From NCBI RefSeq assembly GCF_000214665.1, contig NC_015572.1, forward strand, positions 4,092,001 to 4,156,000: a stretch of DNA of 64,000 nucleotides, given 5' to 3'. The notes beneath the pieces were generated by a model. It searched no databases. It was not told the origin of the DNA and was given only the letters and a program-made list of their open reading frames with translations. Within the stretch, counting starts at the first letter, position 1, and each line of letters begins with the position of its first letter. A program made the position numbers and the translations under genes. The stretch comes from Methylomonas methanica MC09. GTDB lineage: Bacteria; Pseudomonadota; Gammaproteobacteria; Methylococcales; Methylomonadaceae. Below, piece after piece: positions 7,619 to 16,382 of this stretch.

Positions 7619-8698
7619 CTATGCGATTATTTTGTCTGGATTAGCGACCTCCTGGGGTGAGTGTTTTTGGGTTTCGGTATGATCTGGATTTAGATGCACG
7701 GTATGGATTCTGTTCCAGTTCCGGGTGTTTTGACTCCAGCGCCGTGGGTTTTGGCGGCGGGCGTCTTCATAGAGCGCTTTGCGTTGATTCAATAGCGCCT
7801 CGTCCAATCCGGCATGACGTTGGGCTGGGGTTACAAAACCAATGGCGCTATGCCGATGTTCGTGGTTGTACCATTGCACCAGGTCGGCTACCCATTCACG
7901 AGCGACGGACAGGTCGGCAAACGGTTGCAACGGGTATTGCGGACGATATTTCAGGGTTTTGAACAGCGATTCCGAATACGGATTGTCGTTACTCACCGCC
8001 GGTCGGCTGAGCGAGGGCATGACGCCAAGCTGTTGCAGGGTGGCCAGCATCGTGGCGCCTTTCATGGGGCTGCCGTTATCGGAATGCAGGATGACTTGCC
8101 CAGGTTGTAGCCCTTCGCGTAAAACAATATCCCGTAACAACTCGCTGGCGTATTGGCTGCTTTCTTCCTCAAATACCTGCCAGCCGACGATCTGGCGACT
8201 AAAAATATCGAGGAACAAGTAGAGGTAGTAGAACTGGCCTTTGACTGCGGCCGCAAGATAGGTAATATCCCAGCTGTAGAGTTGATTGGGCGCTATCGCA
8301 CTCAAGGCTTTGGGTTTGGTACGTGGCTGACTGGGACGTTCACTGCGGCGGTGTTTCAGTTGCTGGGCGGCTTTCAGTAGGCGATAGATCGTCGATTCGG
8401 AGCCCAGATAAATCCCCTGATCCGCCAAGCGCGGGACAATCTGGCTGGGTGGCAAATCCGCAAATTCGGCGGAATTGGCCGCGGCCAGAATGCGGTTGCG
8501 CTCGGCCTCGGTCAGCGCATGCGCCGGCGTATATTGCCGCGGTCGCCGGTCTTCGCCCGGGGTTTCGCCGGCCTGCCAGCGCTGCAAGGTGCGCGGGCTC
8601 AGGCCCAGCACGGCACAGGCTTGGTCTTGGCGGGCACCGGCCTCGGTGGCTTCGGCGACGGATTCGATCAGGGTTTGGCGCTGCTGAAGGGATGTCAT
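7619..8698 (-). CDS. IS3-family transposase OrfB (DDE integrase core)
   Basis: 359 residues. An N-terminal helix-turn-helix-like region (ACAVLGLSPRTLQRWQ) is followed by an HTH_21-like segment and the retroviral integrase core. The DDE residues are visible as D in YSWDITYLAA, D in ILHSDNGSPM and E in NPYSESLFKTLK, with the usual C-terminal WYNHEHRHSAIGFVTPAQRH. It catalyses transposition of the element with OrfA. Its ATG overlaps the OrfA stop (ATGA), so expression looks translationally coupled; no slippery frameshift sequence was noticed. The reading frame appears intact. Confidence 0.9.
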   Translation of the reverse strand: MTSLQQRQTLIESVAEATEAGARQDQACAVLGLSPRTLQRWQAGETPGEDRRPRQYTPAHALTEAERNRILAAANSAEFADLPPSQIVPRLADQGIYLGSESTIYRLLKAAQQLKHRRSERPSQPRTKPKALSAIAPNQLYSWDITYLAAAVKGQFYYLYLFLDIFSRQIVGWQVFEEESSQYASELLRDIVLREGLQPGQVILHSDNGSPMKGATMLATLQQLGVMPSLSRPAVSNDNPYSESLFKTLKYRPQYPLQPFADLSVAREWVADLVQWYNHEHRHSAIGFVTPAQRHAGLDEALLNQRKALYEDARRQNPRRWSQNTRNWNRIHTVHLNPDHTETQKHSPQEVANPDKIIA

Positions 8699-9195
8699 TC
8701 GACCTCGCCCGCCAACAGCGCCCGGACCTTTTTTTGCAGGATCAATAAGGCTGCCGCTTCAGCGAGGGCCTTGTCCTTACGGTTAAGTTCGCGTTCCAGG
8801 CGTTGATTCTCCACTTTCAGTGCGCGCAGGGTTTGACTGGCGTCGCCGTCTGAACGGGAGCGGGTGACGGCACAAAAATCGCTTTTCCACTGCGCGAGTT
8901 GATGCGCAAATAGCCCACGTTGCCGACACCAGGCGTTTAGGGCCTCATCGGTCAAGCCATGGCTTTCATGAAGTGCCTGCAAGCGTTCTTCAGGGCGCCA
9001 ATCTTGTGGGCGCTTGGCTGGATTGGGTTTCGGGGTATCGGTCTGTGCTGCGTTGCTCATCCAGGTTTTTAAGGTATGTATGCTGAGGTTAGATTCGTCG
9101 GCAATGTCTTGAATGGTTCGTTTTCCACGTTTGTAGACTTTTGCCAGGGCTTGCTCTCTGAACTTGTCAGAATACTGCTTTTTCGGGGTAATCAT
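8695..9195 (-). CDS. IS3-family transposase OrfA (DNA-binding)
   Basis: 166 residues. It starts with a typical transposase_8 helix-turn-helix (KKQYSDKFREQALAKVYKRG, then DIADESNLSIHTLKTWM) and ends with a coiled-coil leucine-zipper segment (LRALKVENQRLERELNRKDKALAEAAALL-type heptads, about residues 125-155). It binds the IS ends. It is longer than the usual ~100-residue OrfA because of a middle segment with a second HTH-like part. It overlaps OrfB by four bases. ATG is at 9195, just inside the right inverted repeat. Confidence 0.88.
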   Translation of the reverse strand: MITPKKQYSDKFREQALAKVYKRGKRTIQDIADESNLSIHTLKTWMSNAAQTDTPKPNPAKRPQDWRPEERLQALHESHGLTDEALNAWCRQRGLFAHQLAQWKSDFCAVTRSRSDGDASQTLRALKVENQRLERELNRKDKALAEAAALLILQKKVRALLAGEVE

Positions 9196-9246
9196 TTTCT
9201 AATCTCAAATTTAAGGCGTTCTAAAAATTTGAGGCGACAACTATTT

Positions 9247-9472
9247 TGACGCGGGGGGTCCGCTGAATGAGTTTATCGCAGAAACCATGAAGGGGCTGGC
9301 GAGTGAAAGCGATGAGGTGTATGTCTATCAAGCTGCTACGTTACGCGACAATCCGGGGGCGGGCGGGCATTGGTATATGCTTTTAACCATTCAGTTTGGT
9401 TGCAGACAATCGGTAGTTTTTGAATACCAAGCGTTCAAGATGGCGAACCTGCTAAAACTTTCTAGCGGGTGA
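9247..9472 (+). pseudogene. 3' remnant of a short-chain dehydrogenase (SDR/DltE-like)
   Basis: Directly after the IS right end an open frame reads GGPLNEFIAETMKGLASESD, then EVYVYQAATLRDNPGAGGH. This resembles the C-terminus of DltE-type short-chain dehydrogenases, which end in an NAGPGEHAFVxxFN-like segment. The expected ending appears instead in another frame (LVYAFNHSVWLQT), so a small frameshift near 9365 is also likely. The catalytic and NAD-binding parts are absent. It has no start of its own next to the IS. The neighbouring TetR gene would fit a former TetR-SDR pair. Confidence 0.45.
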
Positions 9473-9486
9473 TGATAAGCCAAGTT

Positions 9487-10089
9487 TTAAAAGTTGCTGA
9501 GCGCAACCTCCACTACAGCCAGCAACTGTTCTTTCGTTGCGCCACTCGTTGCCTGGACTGACAAGCCTTCATGAACGGTGACCAGATATTTCGCCATGAC
9601 GGTGGCATCAAACCGAGCATCCAAGTCGTTTTGCGCCTGCGCTAATTCAAATCGCTGACGCAACAAATTTTCATACCCCAGTCGTTGATCAATGAGTTGC
9701 TGTTGGATACTTTCATGACCTTGCCCGCAATTCAATGCGCCTTGAAGTACAAGACAACCCAGCGGCGTTTGATTATCCGTTAAAAATTCGACGGATTCAG
9801 TCAGCAGCTTTCGCAATGCCTGCTTTACTGTGGGTTCATTCAGCGCTTCAGGAACAAAGGCAACATGGCCGGTTAAATATTTCTCCACTGCCTTACGAAA
9901 TAACTCTTCTTTGGTTCCAAAGACCGAATACAGACTGGGTTTATTAATACCCATTGCCTCGGTTAAAGCACCCAATGACGCCCCTTCGTACCCATATCGC
10001 CAGAAGACACGCATCGCTTTTTCTAACGCATCGTCCTGATTGAAAGCACGGGGACGTCCCCGTTGTGTCGTTGTGGTTTCTGAACTCAT
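9487..10089 (-). CDS. TetR/AcrR family transcriptional regulator
   Basis: 200 residues with an N-terminal TetR DNA-binding domain: RGRPRAFNQDDALEKAMRVF, GYEGASLGALTEAMGINKPSLYSVFGTKEELF (recognition helix about residues 43-52). This is followed by a helical ligand-binding domain of the C-terminal type common near oxidoreductases (LGCLVLQGALNCG). It probably represses neighbouring redox genes. Both candidate targets, an SDR downstream and an alcohol dehydrogenase upstream, are broken remnants here, so the regulator may be an orphan. The ~200 bases upstream contain its likely operator but no clear palindrome was identified. Confidence 0.88.
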   Translation of the reverse strand: MSSETTTTQRGRPRAFNQDDALEKAMRVFWRYGYEGASLGALTEAMGINKPSLYSVFGTKEELFRKAVEKYLTGHVAFVPEALNEPTVKQALRKLLTESVEFLTDNQTPLGCLVLQGALNCGQGHESIQQQLIDQRLGYENLLRQRFELAQAQNDLDARFDATVMAKYLVTVHEGLSVQATSGATKEQLLAVVEVALSNF

Positions 10090-10239
10090 AAATATTTCGA
10101 TATTTTAATAGTAACCATTATATCCATTGACCGAAAACTCATCTATTGGCATGCGCAGGTGTCAGACACACATAATTTGTACTACATGGTACATAATATA
10201 AACCTCGTCCACACTCCCTGTGGGGGATGAAATGGTTTA

Positions 10240-10387
10240 ATAGATCCGGATACTTCTAAACGCAGAATTTATACTGTCAGTAGAGGTGAATATGAGTATC
10301 AAAAACAAGTCAACACGGCCAAAATTCAGTTTGGAATTTAAGCAAGATGCGGCTCGATTAGTCATCGAAAAAGGTTATACACAGTAG
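10240..10387 (+). mobile_element. Remnant of an IS3-family element (orfA start)
   Basis: An ATG at 10292, preceded by GTAGAGGTGAAT, encodes MSIKNKSTRPKFSLEFKQDA then ARLVIEKGYTQ and a TAG at 10385. This is the N-terminus of a transposase_8-type OrfA different from the one at 8695-9195. The sequence TAGATCCGGATACTTC before it looks like an IS3-type terminal repeat. The rest of the element is missing and the frame runs directly into alcohol dehydrogenase sequence. Confidence 0.6.
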
Positions 10388-10780
10388 GAAGCCGCCGATC
10401 ACGACATCAAGGCCTATCTCAACCTGCTCGGCCGTGACGGCAACATGAGCCTGGTCGGCACACCGGAAAAGCCGCTGGAGGTTTCGGCTTTTGCCTTGTT
10501 GTTCGGCCGTCTCAGCCTCTCCGGCTTGATCGTTGGAGCGCAAAAGGAAACCCAAGAGATGCTGGACTCCTGCGGCATGCAGAACATCACCGTCGATATT
10601 GAAACCCTCCCAATCCAGAAGGTTAACGAAGCCTACCAGAGATTGGTAAAGTCGGAGGTAAAGTACCGATTTTCGATCGATATGGCCGGTCGCTGCCCGC
10701 GTACGTCCGGCCTCCGGCCAGATATACGGATGGATCTCAAGGAGGTTTTAAATATGAAAGTCCTACAGAGATTACGCTAG
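10388..10780 (+). pseudogene. 3' remnant of a zinc-type alcohol dehydrogenase
   Basis: From about 10388 the frame reads HDIKAYLNLLGRDGNMSLVG, PEKPLEVSAFALLFGRLSLS, ETQEMLDSCGMQNITVDIE, then PIQKVNEAYQRLVKSEVKYR and FSIDMA. This is the C-terminal ~100 residues of the YahK/CAD-like NADP-dependent alcohol dehydrogenase family, which reduces aldehydes. The zinc-binding and most of the nucleotide-binding domain are absent. The homologous part ends near 10695; the frame then runs on through unrelated sequence to 10780. The ATG at 10445 is internal. The break coincides with the IS remnant immediately upstream. Confidence 0.75.
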
Positions 10781-11151
10781 CAAATTTGACGAGCCAGTAG
10801 ATCTCAGATTTCTCCCTCTTCCACTGTCTAAGAATCGGCACTTCCTGTGTTCCGGCCACTGCATAACAAAAACTATCCCATAAGTATCAATAGCTTTGAT
10901 GCTAAATAAAACACACAAAATATTTTAACGCTTTCAGTTGACAGGAAAATAAGTTGTCTGTAACATTTTTTACCGAACGGTACAAAATTAAGCGCTAATG
11001 ACGGTTTCCCTCAAAAAGCACTCTCTATTTCTTCACAGAATCCATGTCCGTTCTCAACGAGGTTATTCATATAAATACAACGGTAGAAAATAAAAACCTA
11101 AGTAAGTTTTGGATAATTAACACAATATTTCAGTTCATTGGAGACAATATC
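10781..11151. other. Intergenic region, AT-rich, no gene seen
   Basis: About 370 bases between the alcohol dehydrogenase remnant and the tautomerase gene. AT content rises strongly after 10880. An in-frame extension of the tautomerase back to ATG 11044 is open but has no family resemblance and is not taken as coding. The promoter of the tautomerase is expected here. Confidence 0.5.
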
Positions 11152-11631
11152 ATGCCTTTGTGGAAAGTCTATCATCCTACCAACGCGTTCAGTGCCGAAG
11201 ACAAACAAGAATTAGCTGAAAAAATCACTAATGCTTATGCGGGTATCCCCATCCCAAAATTTTACGCCGTCGTCATTTTCGAAGAACTGGTTAAAGGCAA
11301 TTGCTTCGTCGGTGGTGTGCGAAATGACAAGTTTATTCGCTTCAGGGTCGACCACATCGCCCGGACATTACCGGGTCCAATTTTACGAGAATGGTGGATG
11401 CGAACGCTTGAAGAAGTCATTGCGCCTTTTATTAAAGAACGTGGTTTCGATTGGGAAATTTCGATTGACGAAACCCCATGCGACCTTTGGACACTTCAAG
11501 GTGAAATTCCCCCACCCTTCGAATCGATGGCGGAAAAACGCTGGGTTGAGGAAAACAAGGCCAGTCCTTACACCTACCAAGAAAAACTCCCTGCGGGTCA
11601 CTTTTTATTGACTCCAGGCGTGACGGGTTAA
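11152..11631 (+). CDS. Tautomerase family protein (cis-CaaD/MSAD-like superfamily)
   Basis: 159 residues starting MPLWKVYHPTNAFS. Removal of Met exposes the amino-terminal proline used as catalytic base in this superfamily, which is why ATG 11152 is chosen; GGAGAC lies 8 bases upstream. The segments KITNAYAGIPIPKFYAVVIF and FIRFRVDHIARTLPGP match the long fused-domain tautomerases related to cis-3-chloroacrylic acid dehalogenase. The family acts on small enol, keto or halogenated acids; the substrate is unknown. A strong terminator follows. It stands alone ahead of an aldehyde dehydrogenase gene. Confidence 0.75.
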   Translation: MPLWKVYHPTNAFSAEDKQELAEKITNAYAGIPIPKFYAVVIFEELVKGNCFVGGVRNDKFIRFRVDHIARTLPGPILREWWMRTLEEVIAPFIKERGFDWEISIDETPCDLWTLQGEIPPPFESMAEKRWVEENKASPYTYQEKLPAGHFLLTPGVTG

Positions 11632-11643
11632 CTAAAAACCAGC

Positions 11644-11672
11644 GCCCGGCTCACAATGAGCCGGGCATTTAT
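11644..11672 (+). terminator. Rho-independent terminator after the tautomerase gene
   Basis: A perfect 10-base-pair stem, GCCCGGCTCA (11644-11653) and TGAGCCGGGC (11657-11666), with a CAA loop, is followed by ATTTATT. It lies 12 bases after the stop. Confidence 0.85.
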
Positions 11673-11767
11673 TCTCTCAATCATCGTTATCCGGCCGTGA
11701 TCATATTAATTAGTGTTACCGAGCTTTTCCACGCTAGGCGGCATTGACGAATCAAGGAGTGAAAATT

Positions 11768-13174
11768 ATGCCTTATCAATCCATCAATCCGGCAACCGGC
11801 GAACTACTCGCCTCTTATCCAGAACTATCAAATTCAGGTCTAGAACGTGCCATTGCAAACGCGGATAGCGCCTATAGAACCGACTGGCGTCATCGTTCAA
11901 TCGACGAGCGCGCTAAAATCATGGCAAAGGCGGCGTCCATTCTGCTGGAAAGAAAACAAGAGTACGCACAATATTTGACGCTAGAAATGGGCAAACTCAT
12001 TGGCGAAGCTTACGCTGAAGTGGAGATTACGGCTGAGATACTCCAGTACTATGCCAAAAATGCCAAAGCTTATTTGGCACCAAAAACCTTGCCGGAATCG
12101 CCGAACGCGAAAGTGCTGATTGAGCCCATAGGCGTTCTGCTGGGTATAGAGCCCTGGAATTTTCCTTATTACCAAGTTGCGCGGATTGCGGGACCGCAAT
12201 TGATGGCTGGCAATGTACTGCTACTCAAACACGCCGAAAGTGTGCCGCAATCTGCACTGGCCTTGGCTAGCCTATTCGAAGTCGCCGGGGCGCCGACCGG
12301 GGTTTATACCAATTTATTCGCGAGTATCGAACAAGTCGGCCGCATCATCGAAGATCCTCGTGTTCGTGGCGTCACGGTAACCGGCAGTGAACGGGCGGGT
12401 GCGGCTGTGGCGGAGCGCGCTGGCCGCGCTCTGAAAAAAGTCGTGGCAGAAATGGGCGGCAGCGACCCGCTGATTGTTCTGGAAGACGCACCGCTCGAAC
12501 CAACACTGGATAGCGCCTTATTTGGCCGGATGTTTAACGCCGGTCAGTGTTGTGTTGGCTCCAAACGCATCATCGTGGTCGGGCAAGATCGAGGGAAGGC
12601 TTTCTTGAATGGCTTCATCAAACGCATGGCGTCTTTCAATGCCGGCGACCCGATGAATCCGGCGACGACTTTGGCACCGCTATCCTCGGAAAAAGCCCTG
12701 AATCGTCTTATCGATCAGATTGAGCAGGCCCAAAAAGGCGGTGCGAGAATCAGACTCGGCGGAAAAAGAATCAATAGGCCGGGTTATTTTTTAGCGCCCA
12801 CGGTACTAACGGACATCAATGCAAACAATCCGATTTATACACAAGAGCTATTTGGACCAGTCGCGGCTTTTTATGTGGTCGATACTGAAGAAATGGCTAT
12901 TGAATTAGCCAACGCAACGCCCTTCGGACTCGGCGCTTCCATTTTTACCGCCGATATCGAACACGGTCGCACTGTAGCGACGAAAATCGAAAGCGGCATG
13001 GTATTTGTCAACCAACCGGCCTGGACTTCGCCGGAACTGCCGTTTGGCGGCGTCAAGAATTCCGGATTTGGGCGTGAGTTATCGGAGCGTGGCTTTTACG
13101 AATTTGTAAACGAAAAACTGGTTAACGTTGCCCCGTCCGGTGCCTTTCCTTGGGGCCCAGTCGCACTTAATTGA
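11768..13174 (+). CDS. NAD(P)-dependent aldehyde dehydrogenase, succinate-semialdehyde dehydrogenase (Sad/YneI) type
   Basis: 468 residues. Start ATG 11768 has AAGGAG 9 bases upstream; the TTG at 11744 is rejected. Visible family marks are SINPATGELLASYP, PWNFPYYQVARIA (cofactor-binding Asn region), VTGSERAG, the catalytic Glu in VAEMGGSDPLIVLEDA (about residue 237), the nucleophile Cys in FNAGQCCVGSKR (about residue 271) and ELFGPVAAFYV. Closest resemblance is to E. coli Sad (YneI), which oxidises succinate semialdehyde to succinate. Substrate specificity cannot be fixed by eye; other short aldehydes are possible. It stands as a single gene. Confidence 0.85.
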   Translation: MPYQSINPATGELLASYPELSNSGLERAIANADSAYRTDWRHRSIDERAKIMAKAASILLERKQEYAQYLTLEMGKLIGEAYAEVEITAEILQYYAKNAKAYLAPKTLPESPNAKVLIEPIGVLLGIEPWNFPYYQVARIAGPQLMAGNVLLLKHAESVPQSALALASLFEVAGAPTGVYTNLFASIEQVGRIIEDPRVRGVTVTGSERAGAAVAERAGRALKKVVAEMGGSDPLIVLEDAPLEPTLDSALFGRMFNAGQCCVGSKRIIVVGQDRGKAFLNGFIKRMASFNAGDPMNPATTLAPLSSEKALNRLIDQIEQAQKGGARIRLGGKRINRPGYFLAPTVLTDINANNPIYTQELFGPVAAFYVVDTEEMAIELANATPFGLGASIFTADIEHGRTVATKIESGMVFVNQPAWTSPELPFGGVKNSGFGRELSERGFYEFVNEKLVNVAPSGAFPWGPVALN

Positions 13175-13374
13175 ACAAATTACGGCGTTTCATGCCCGCC
13201 GGGGCCGTGGATTCAGGTTTAAGGAAGGATTTTAGTTTCGATTGATGGCTTTTCCCGAAAACATCAGATGTAAAGCGGCGGTGACATAACGCATTCTCGC
13301 CAGTGCCTAGCATAAGTACGTGTCGATAATCGCCTTGTGTTAAAGATAAATTATGATAAAAAAGCAATCTCAAA

Positions 13375-14163
13375 ATGAATGACCTTACCGCCCCTGCGCA
13401 CCCCACCCCTGAACAGGTCGTAAGTGCTTTTCTAACCCCTAGACTTACAAAGCGACGCCGACCATTCGGACTCGATGGCGGCGAGACTTTGCGCATCGCC
13501 ACGAAGGAAGGCGAGATCGCGCTGCAGCGCGCGGGCACCGGTCCGGCAGTCATGCTGTTGCATGGCTGGGAGGGACGGGCTTCGGACCTTGCAGCCTTCG
13601 CACCACCGTTGCTCAAAGCCGGTTACACGGTGCTGGCAATGGACTTGCCGGCGCACGGCGCTTCGACAGGACGGCAATCGTCGATTCCCCAGTCTGCACG
13701 CGCACTGTGTGAGGTGGGCGAGACTTTGGGTCCGCTGCACGCGATTATCGGACACTCGATGGGGTCAGCGATACTGGTCGAAGCGCTATACACCGGTTTG
13801 GCTGCGCTGCGTGCGGTACTGATCTCCGCCCCCGCTTACTATGAAAGTTATGCACGTAACTTTGCGGTAAGCGCCGGGCTGAATACCGAAGGCACAGAAG
13901 TAATGCTGAGACTGCTGTGCGAGGCAATTGACGCAGACGTGAGCGAGATATCGGTGCCGCGTCGCGCGCCGCGCCTGCATCAGCCGGCACTGTTCATCCA
14001 CTCGACTGACGATCCTGTTATCGCAATCGAAGAGAGCTTGATTAGCGCCGCCGCCTGGCCAGGCGCCCGACACCAGCGCGTCGAAGGCCTGGGCCATAAA
14101 CGCATCCTTGCCGATCAGGCTGTAGTCGCAGCGACCATTGAGTTTGTCACCACCTCTTGCTGA
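13375..14163 (+). CDS. Alpha/beta hydrolase
   Basis: 262 residues. The alpha/beta fold is shown by the oxyanion-hole motif LLHGWEGRASD, VLAMDLPAHGAS, the nucleophile elbow IIGHSMGSA (Ser about residue 128), an acid in HSTDDPVIA and the catalytic His in EGLGHKRILAD near the C-terminus. The HGWEGR variant is common in a group of uncharacterised serine hydrolases of proteobacteria. No signal peptide, so cytoplasmic. The ATG is preceded by AAGCAATCTCAAA, a weak ribosome site. The substrate is unknown. Confidence 0.82.
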   Translation: MNDLTAPAHPTPEQVVSAFLTPRLTKRRRPFGLDGGETLRIATKEGEIALQRAGTGPAVMLLHGWEGRASDLAAFAPPLLKAGYTVLAMDLPAHGASTGRQSSIPQSARALCEVGETLGPLHAIIGHSMGSAILVEALYTGLAALRAVLISAPAYYESYARNFAVSAGLNTEGTEVMLRLLCEAIDADVSEISVPRRAPRLHQPALFIHSTDDPVIAIEESLISAAAWPGARHQRVEGLGHKRILADQAVVAATIEFVTTSC

Positions 14164-14596
14164 ACTGAGCAAAAAGACCGCTTATGGGCGTTCGTGAATG
14201 ATATAAGCGATAACCATTAGAAACGGCACCAGGATACTGTTATTGGTAGCCTAAAAAGATTGCGCTACGGACCGAACTTGATTATTGGTCGTTGGCGTTG
14301 GAACACTGGGGGGTTCGGGCAACTTTTGCCGCGAAAGGTGATGATTTTTATGGGAATCTGTCAGACAATTGAGTGAGGACGCCACCCAACTGCGCGGACA
14401 TTGGGAGTCGACTATCAGGATGGCAGCAACGGCAGTGATTGCTACCAATTCGTGGACGCTGGAGCAATACGTCCCTCATCAATTTATTGCCAAGAGGCGA
14501 CCCCGCAAACGGCAGTCGCCAAATGTTTGTCAATAATTAGGAACTGGAGATAGCCACTGTAGAAAGATTAGACTATCACTTCTACCGAGCTTGTGA
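14164..14596. other. Intergenic region, nothing recognised
   Basis: About 430 bases between convergent genes. Only short, family-less frames are present and no strong hairpin was identified. A stretch near 14400-14480 looks mildly coding-like in codon pattern but has several stops. Confidence 0.4.
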
Positions 14597-15163
14597 TTAC
14601 CCCTGTTGTTTCCGACGATTTACTCCCAGAATACCCACACAACCAGATATCAACATCCATACGCTGCCTGGGATTGGTACAGCGCTCATCTGCCAGCCGG
14701 CTTGAACGTAACTGTCCATAGTTTGACCATAGGAAGGACCGGCCATGTAAGCTGGAAAAAACATCGACGCTAAGCTGTTACCGTTGAGGAAAAAAAAACC
14801 GTCCAAACATTGCGCGTCGACGCAGGCCGCTAAGTTCATATAACTACCGTTCAGGGTCACCAGTGGCGTCGTCGAATCTGGAAAGCCGGGTTGGATAGGA
14901 TCTCTCGTGGGGTATAACGTGCTGAAAATATGATCAGCGTTGTAGATTAAGGAAGTCGGCGTTCCTGCTGCACCATTGAAGGCAACATCTTGGAACGACG
15001 TGACTGCCACAGTGTTGTTATCTGCTTCAAGCACGCCGTTGATTGTGCCCGACAGGGTGATCCCGTGGGCAGCATCGGTGTAGGAAAAGTCGAACAGCTG
15101 GGCTTCGGCTTGTGGTAAAAAGAGTGCCAATCCTAAGCTGGCAGTGATAAGGGCTTTTTTCAT
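14597..15163 (-). CDS. Exported protein with PEP-CTERM-like (VPxPG) sorting signal
   Basis: 188 residues. It has an N-terminal signal peptide (MKKALITASLGLALFLPQAEAQ), a polar middle with many Thr/Asn/Asp (GITLSGTINGVLEADNNTVA) and a C-terminal tripartite tail: the motif VPIPGS, a hydrophobic helix VWMLISGCVGILGV and basic NRRKQQG. This is the architecture of exosortase substrates. The middle resembles the short beta-rich domains typical of such extracellular proteins. No exosortase gene lies in the window, so the sorting enzyme must be elsewhere. It is divergent from the GlxA-type regulator with 150 bases between. Confidence 0.78.
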   Translation of the reverse strand: MKKALITASLGLALFLPQAEAQLFDFSYTDAAHGITLSGTINGVLEADNNTVAVTSFQDVAFNGAAGTPTSLIYNADHIFSTLYPTRDPIQPGFPDSTTPLVTLNGSYMNLAACVDAQCLDGFFFLNGNSLASMFFPAYMAGPSYGQTMDSYVQAGWQMSAVPIPGSVWMLISGCVGILGVNRRKQQG

Positions 15164-15316
15164 GCTGGTTCCTTTAATTAGCCTATGAATTCACGGTATT
15201 AGTTGTGTTGCAGCGAAATACTAGTCGATACAGGCGATGGAAAAATGACAATAATGCGACGTATTCTGCCAAAAATGATATGACTGGCAGACAACGGAAA
15301 CGAAAAGGTGACGCTA

Positions 15317-16306
15317 GTGATAAGGGAAATTTCAACTGCAAAAAATATCGTGATGCTGGCTTCTCCCAATGCCGAAGTACTTGATGTAATCGGCCCACTA
15401 GATGTATTCTCGATTGCCAATTCCATCGTTGAAAAATCTGGAAAAAGACCACCCTATTGCCTTCATATTCTGGCCGATCAGGCTGGCGCATTCGTAACCT
15501 CTTCCGGCCTTAGACTGGTGGCGGATAGCTCATGGCGGGATTGGGGTGGAGAGATCGATACGTTACTCATCTCTGGCTGTAAAGACCCATCCGTTTTTTT
15601 CACTAATAGCCCATTGGTTGGCTGGATACGTAACATGTCGGGGACCGTAAAACGTATGGTTTCCATCTGTACCGGGGCATTCGCACTGGCAGAGGCCGGT
15701 TTGCTAGACGGGCGGCGAGCAACCACACATTGGTTTTTTGCTGAGCAACTAGCAAACTCGTACGCGAAAGTCAGCGTTGATGCTGATGCAATTTATGTTC
15801 GTGACGGTGACACCTACACGTCTGCCGGCATCACGACAGGAATGGATTTGGCATTATCTTTGGTAGAGGAAGATTTAGGTAGAGAAATATCGCTACTAAC
15901 CGCCAGAGTATTGGTGATGTACTTTAAGCGTCCGGGCGGGCAATCGCAGTTCAGCACTCAGTTACGCGCTCAACATGTAAAAAACGGCCAACTTGGGAAA
16001 TTGCTGGAGTGGATAGCCGAGAATTCCCATTATCCGATGACGGTGGAAATGCTCGCAGACAAAGCGGCGATGAGTCAACGCAACTTTGCCAGAGTTTTTG
16101 CTGCTGAAACGGGTAGAACGCCAGCGCGATATCTTGAAGAGATTCGCATTGAAAAAGCCATAGGCCTTCTTGAAGAGACCAAAATGCCTATGAAATCAAT
16201 TGCCCAAAAAGCAGGCTTTTCATGCATCGAGCAATTTAGGCGGACATTCAAGCGGCATCTTGGCATCCCCCCTCAAGCCTATCGAGAGCGCTTTCCCTTA
16301 AATTGA
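15317..16306 (+). CDS. GlxA family AraC-type transcriptional regulator (DJ-1/PfpI sensor domain)
   Basis: About 330 residues. The N-terminal half is a DJ-1/PfpI amidase-like domain (NIVMLASPNAEVLDVIGPLDVF, and VSICTGAFALAEAGLLDGRRATTHW with the nucleophile-position Cys). The C-terminal half has two AraC helix-turn-helices (MTVEMLADKAAMSQRNFARVF and MPMKSIAQKAGFSCIEQFRRTF). Members sense small molecules and activate nearby catabolic genes. GTG at 15317 fits AAAAGG 8 bases upstream better than GTG at 15308. The divergent PEP-CTERM gene is the nearest possible target; no obvious catabolic partner is adjacent. Confidence 0.88.
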   Translation: MIREISTAKNIVMLASPNAEVLDVIGPLDVFSIANSIVEKSGKRPPYCLHILADQAGAFVTSSGLRLVADSSWRDWGGEIDTLLISGCKDPSVFFTNSPLVGWIRNMSGTVKRMVSICTGAFALAEAGLLDGRRATTHWFFAEQLANSYAKVSVDADAIYVRDGDTYTSAGITTGMDLALSLVEEDLGREISLLTARVLVMYFKRPGGQSQFSTQLRAQHVKNGQLGKLLEWIAENSHYPMTVEMLADKAAMSQRNFARVFAAETGRTPARYLEEIRIEKAIGLLEETKMPMKSIAQKAGFSCIEQFRRTFKRHLGIPPQAYRERFPLN

Positions 16307-16382
16307 AGGAATTGCTCCCAACAAAAAATTGTTGCGCTATATTCTCGTTAGTAGTTAATTGATGCTTTTCAAAATACCGGTC

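Larger units (their letters stand above)
7594..9243 (-). mobile_element. IS3-family insertion sequence, about 1.65 kb
   Basis: The element is bounded by a perfect 13-base inverted repeat: TAGTTGTCGCCTC at 7594-7606 and its complement at 9231-9243. It contains two minus-strand frames, OrfA (8695-9195) and OrfB (7619-8698), in the IS3 arrangement. If the termini are trimmed to the usual TG...CA ends, the element is 7598-9239. The flanking bases show no convincing direct repeat, and the sequences on the two sides belong to unrelated genes. This suggests an adjacent deletion or recombination between two copies after insertion. Confidence 0.85.

Noticed and set aside
10445..10780. Apparent intact 111-residue protein
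   Set aside because: It starts at an internal Met of the alcohol dehydrogenase C-terminal remnant; homology extends upstream to about 10388.
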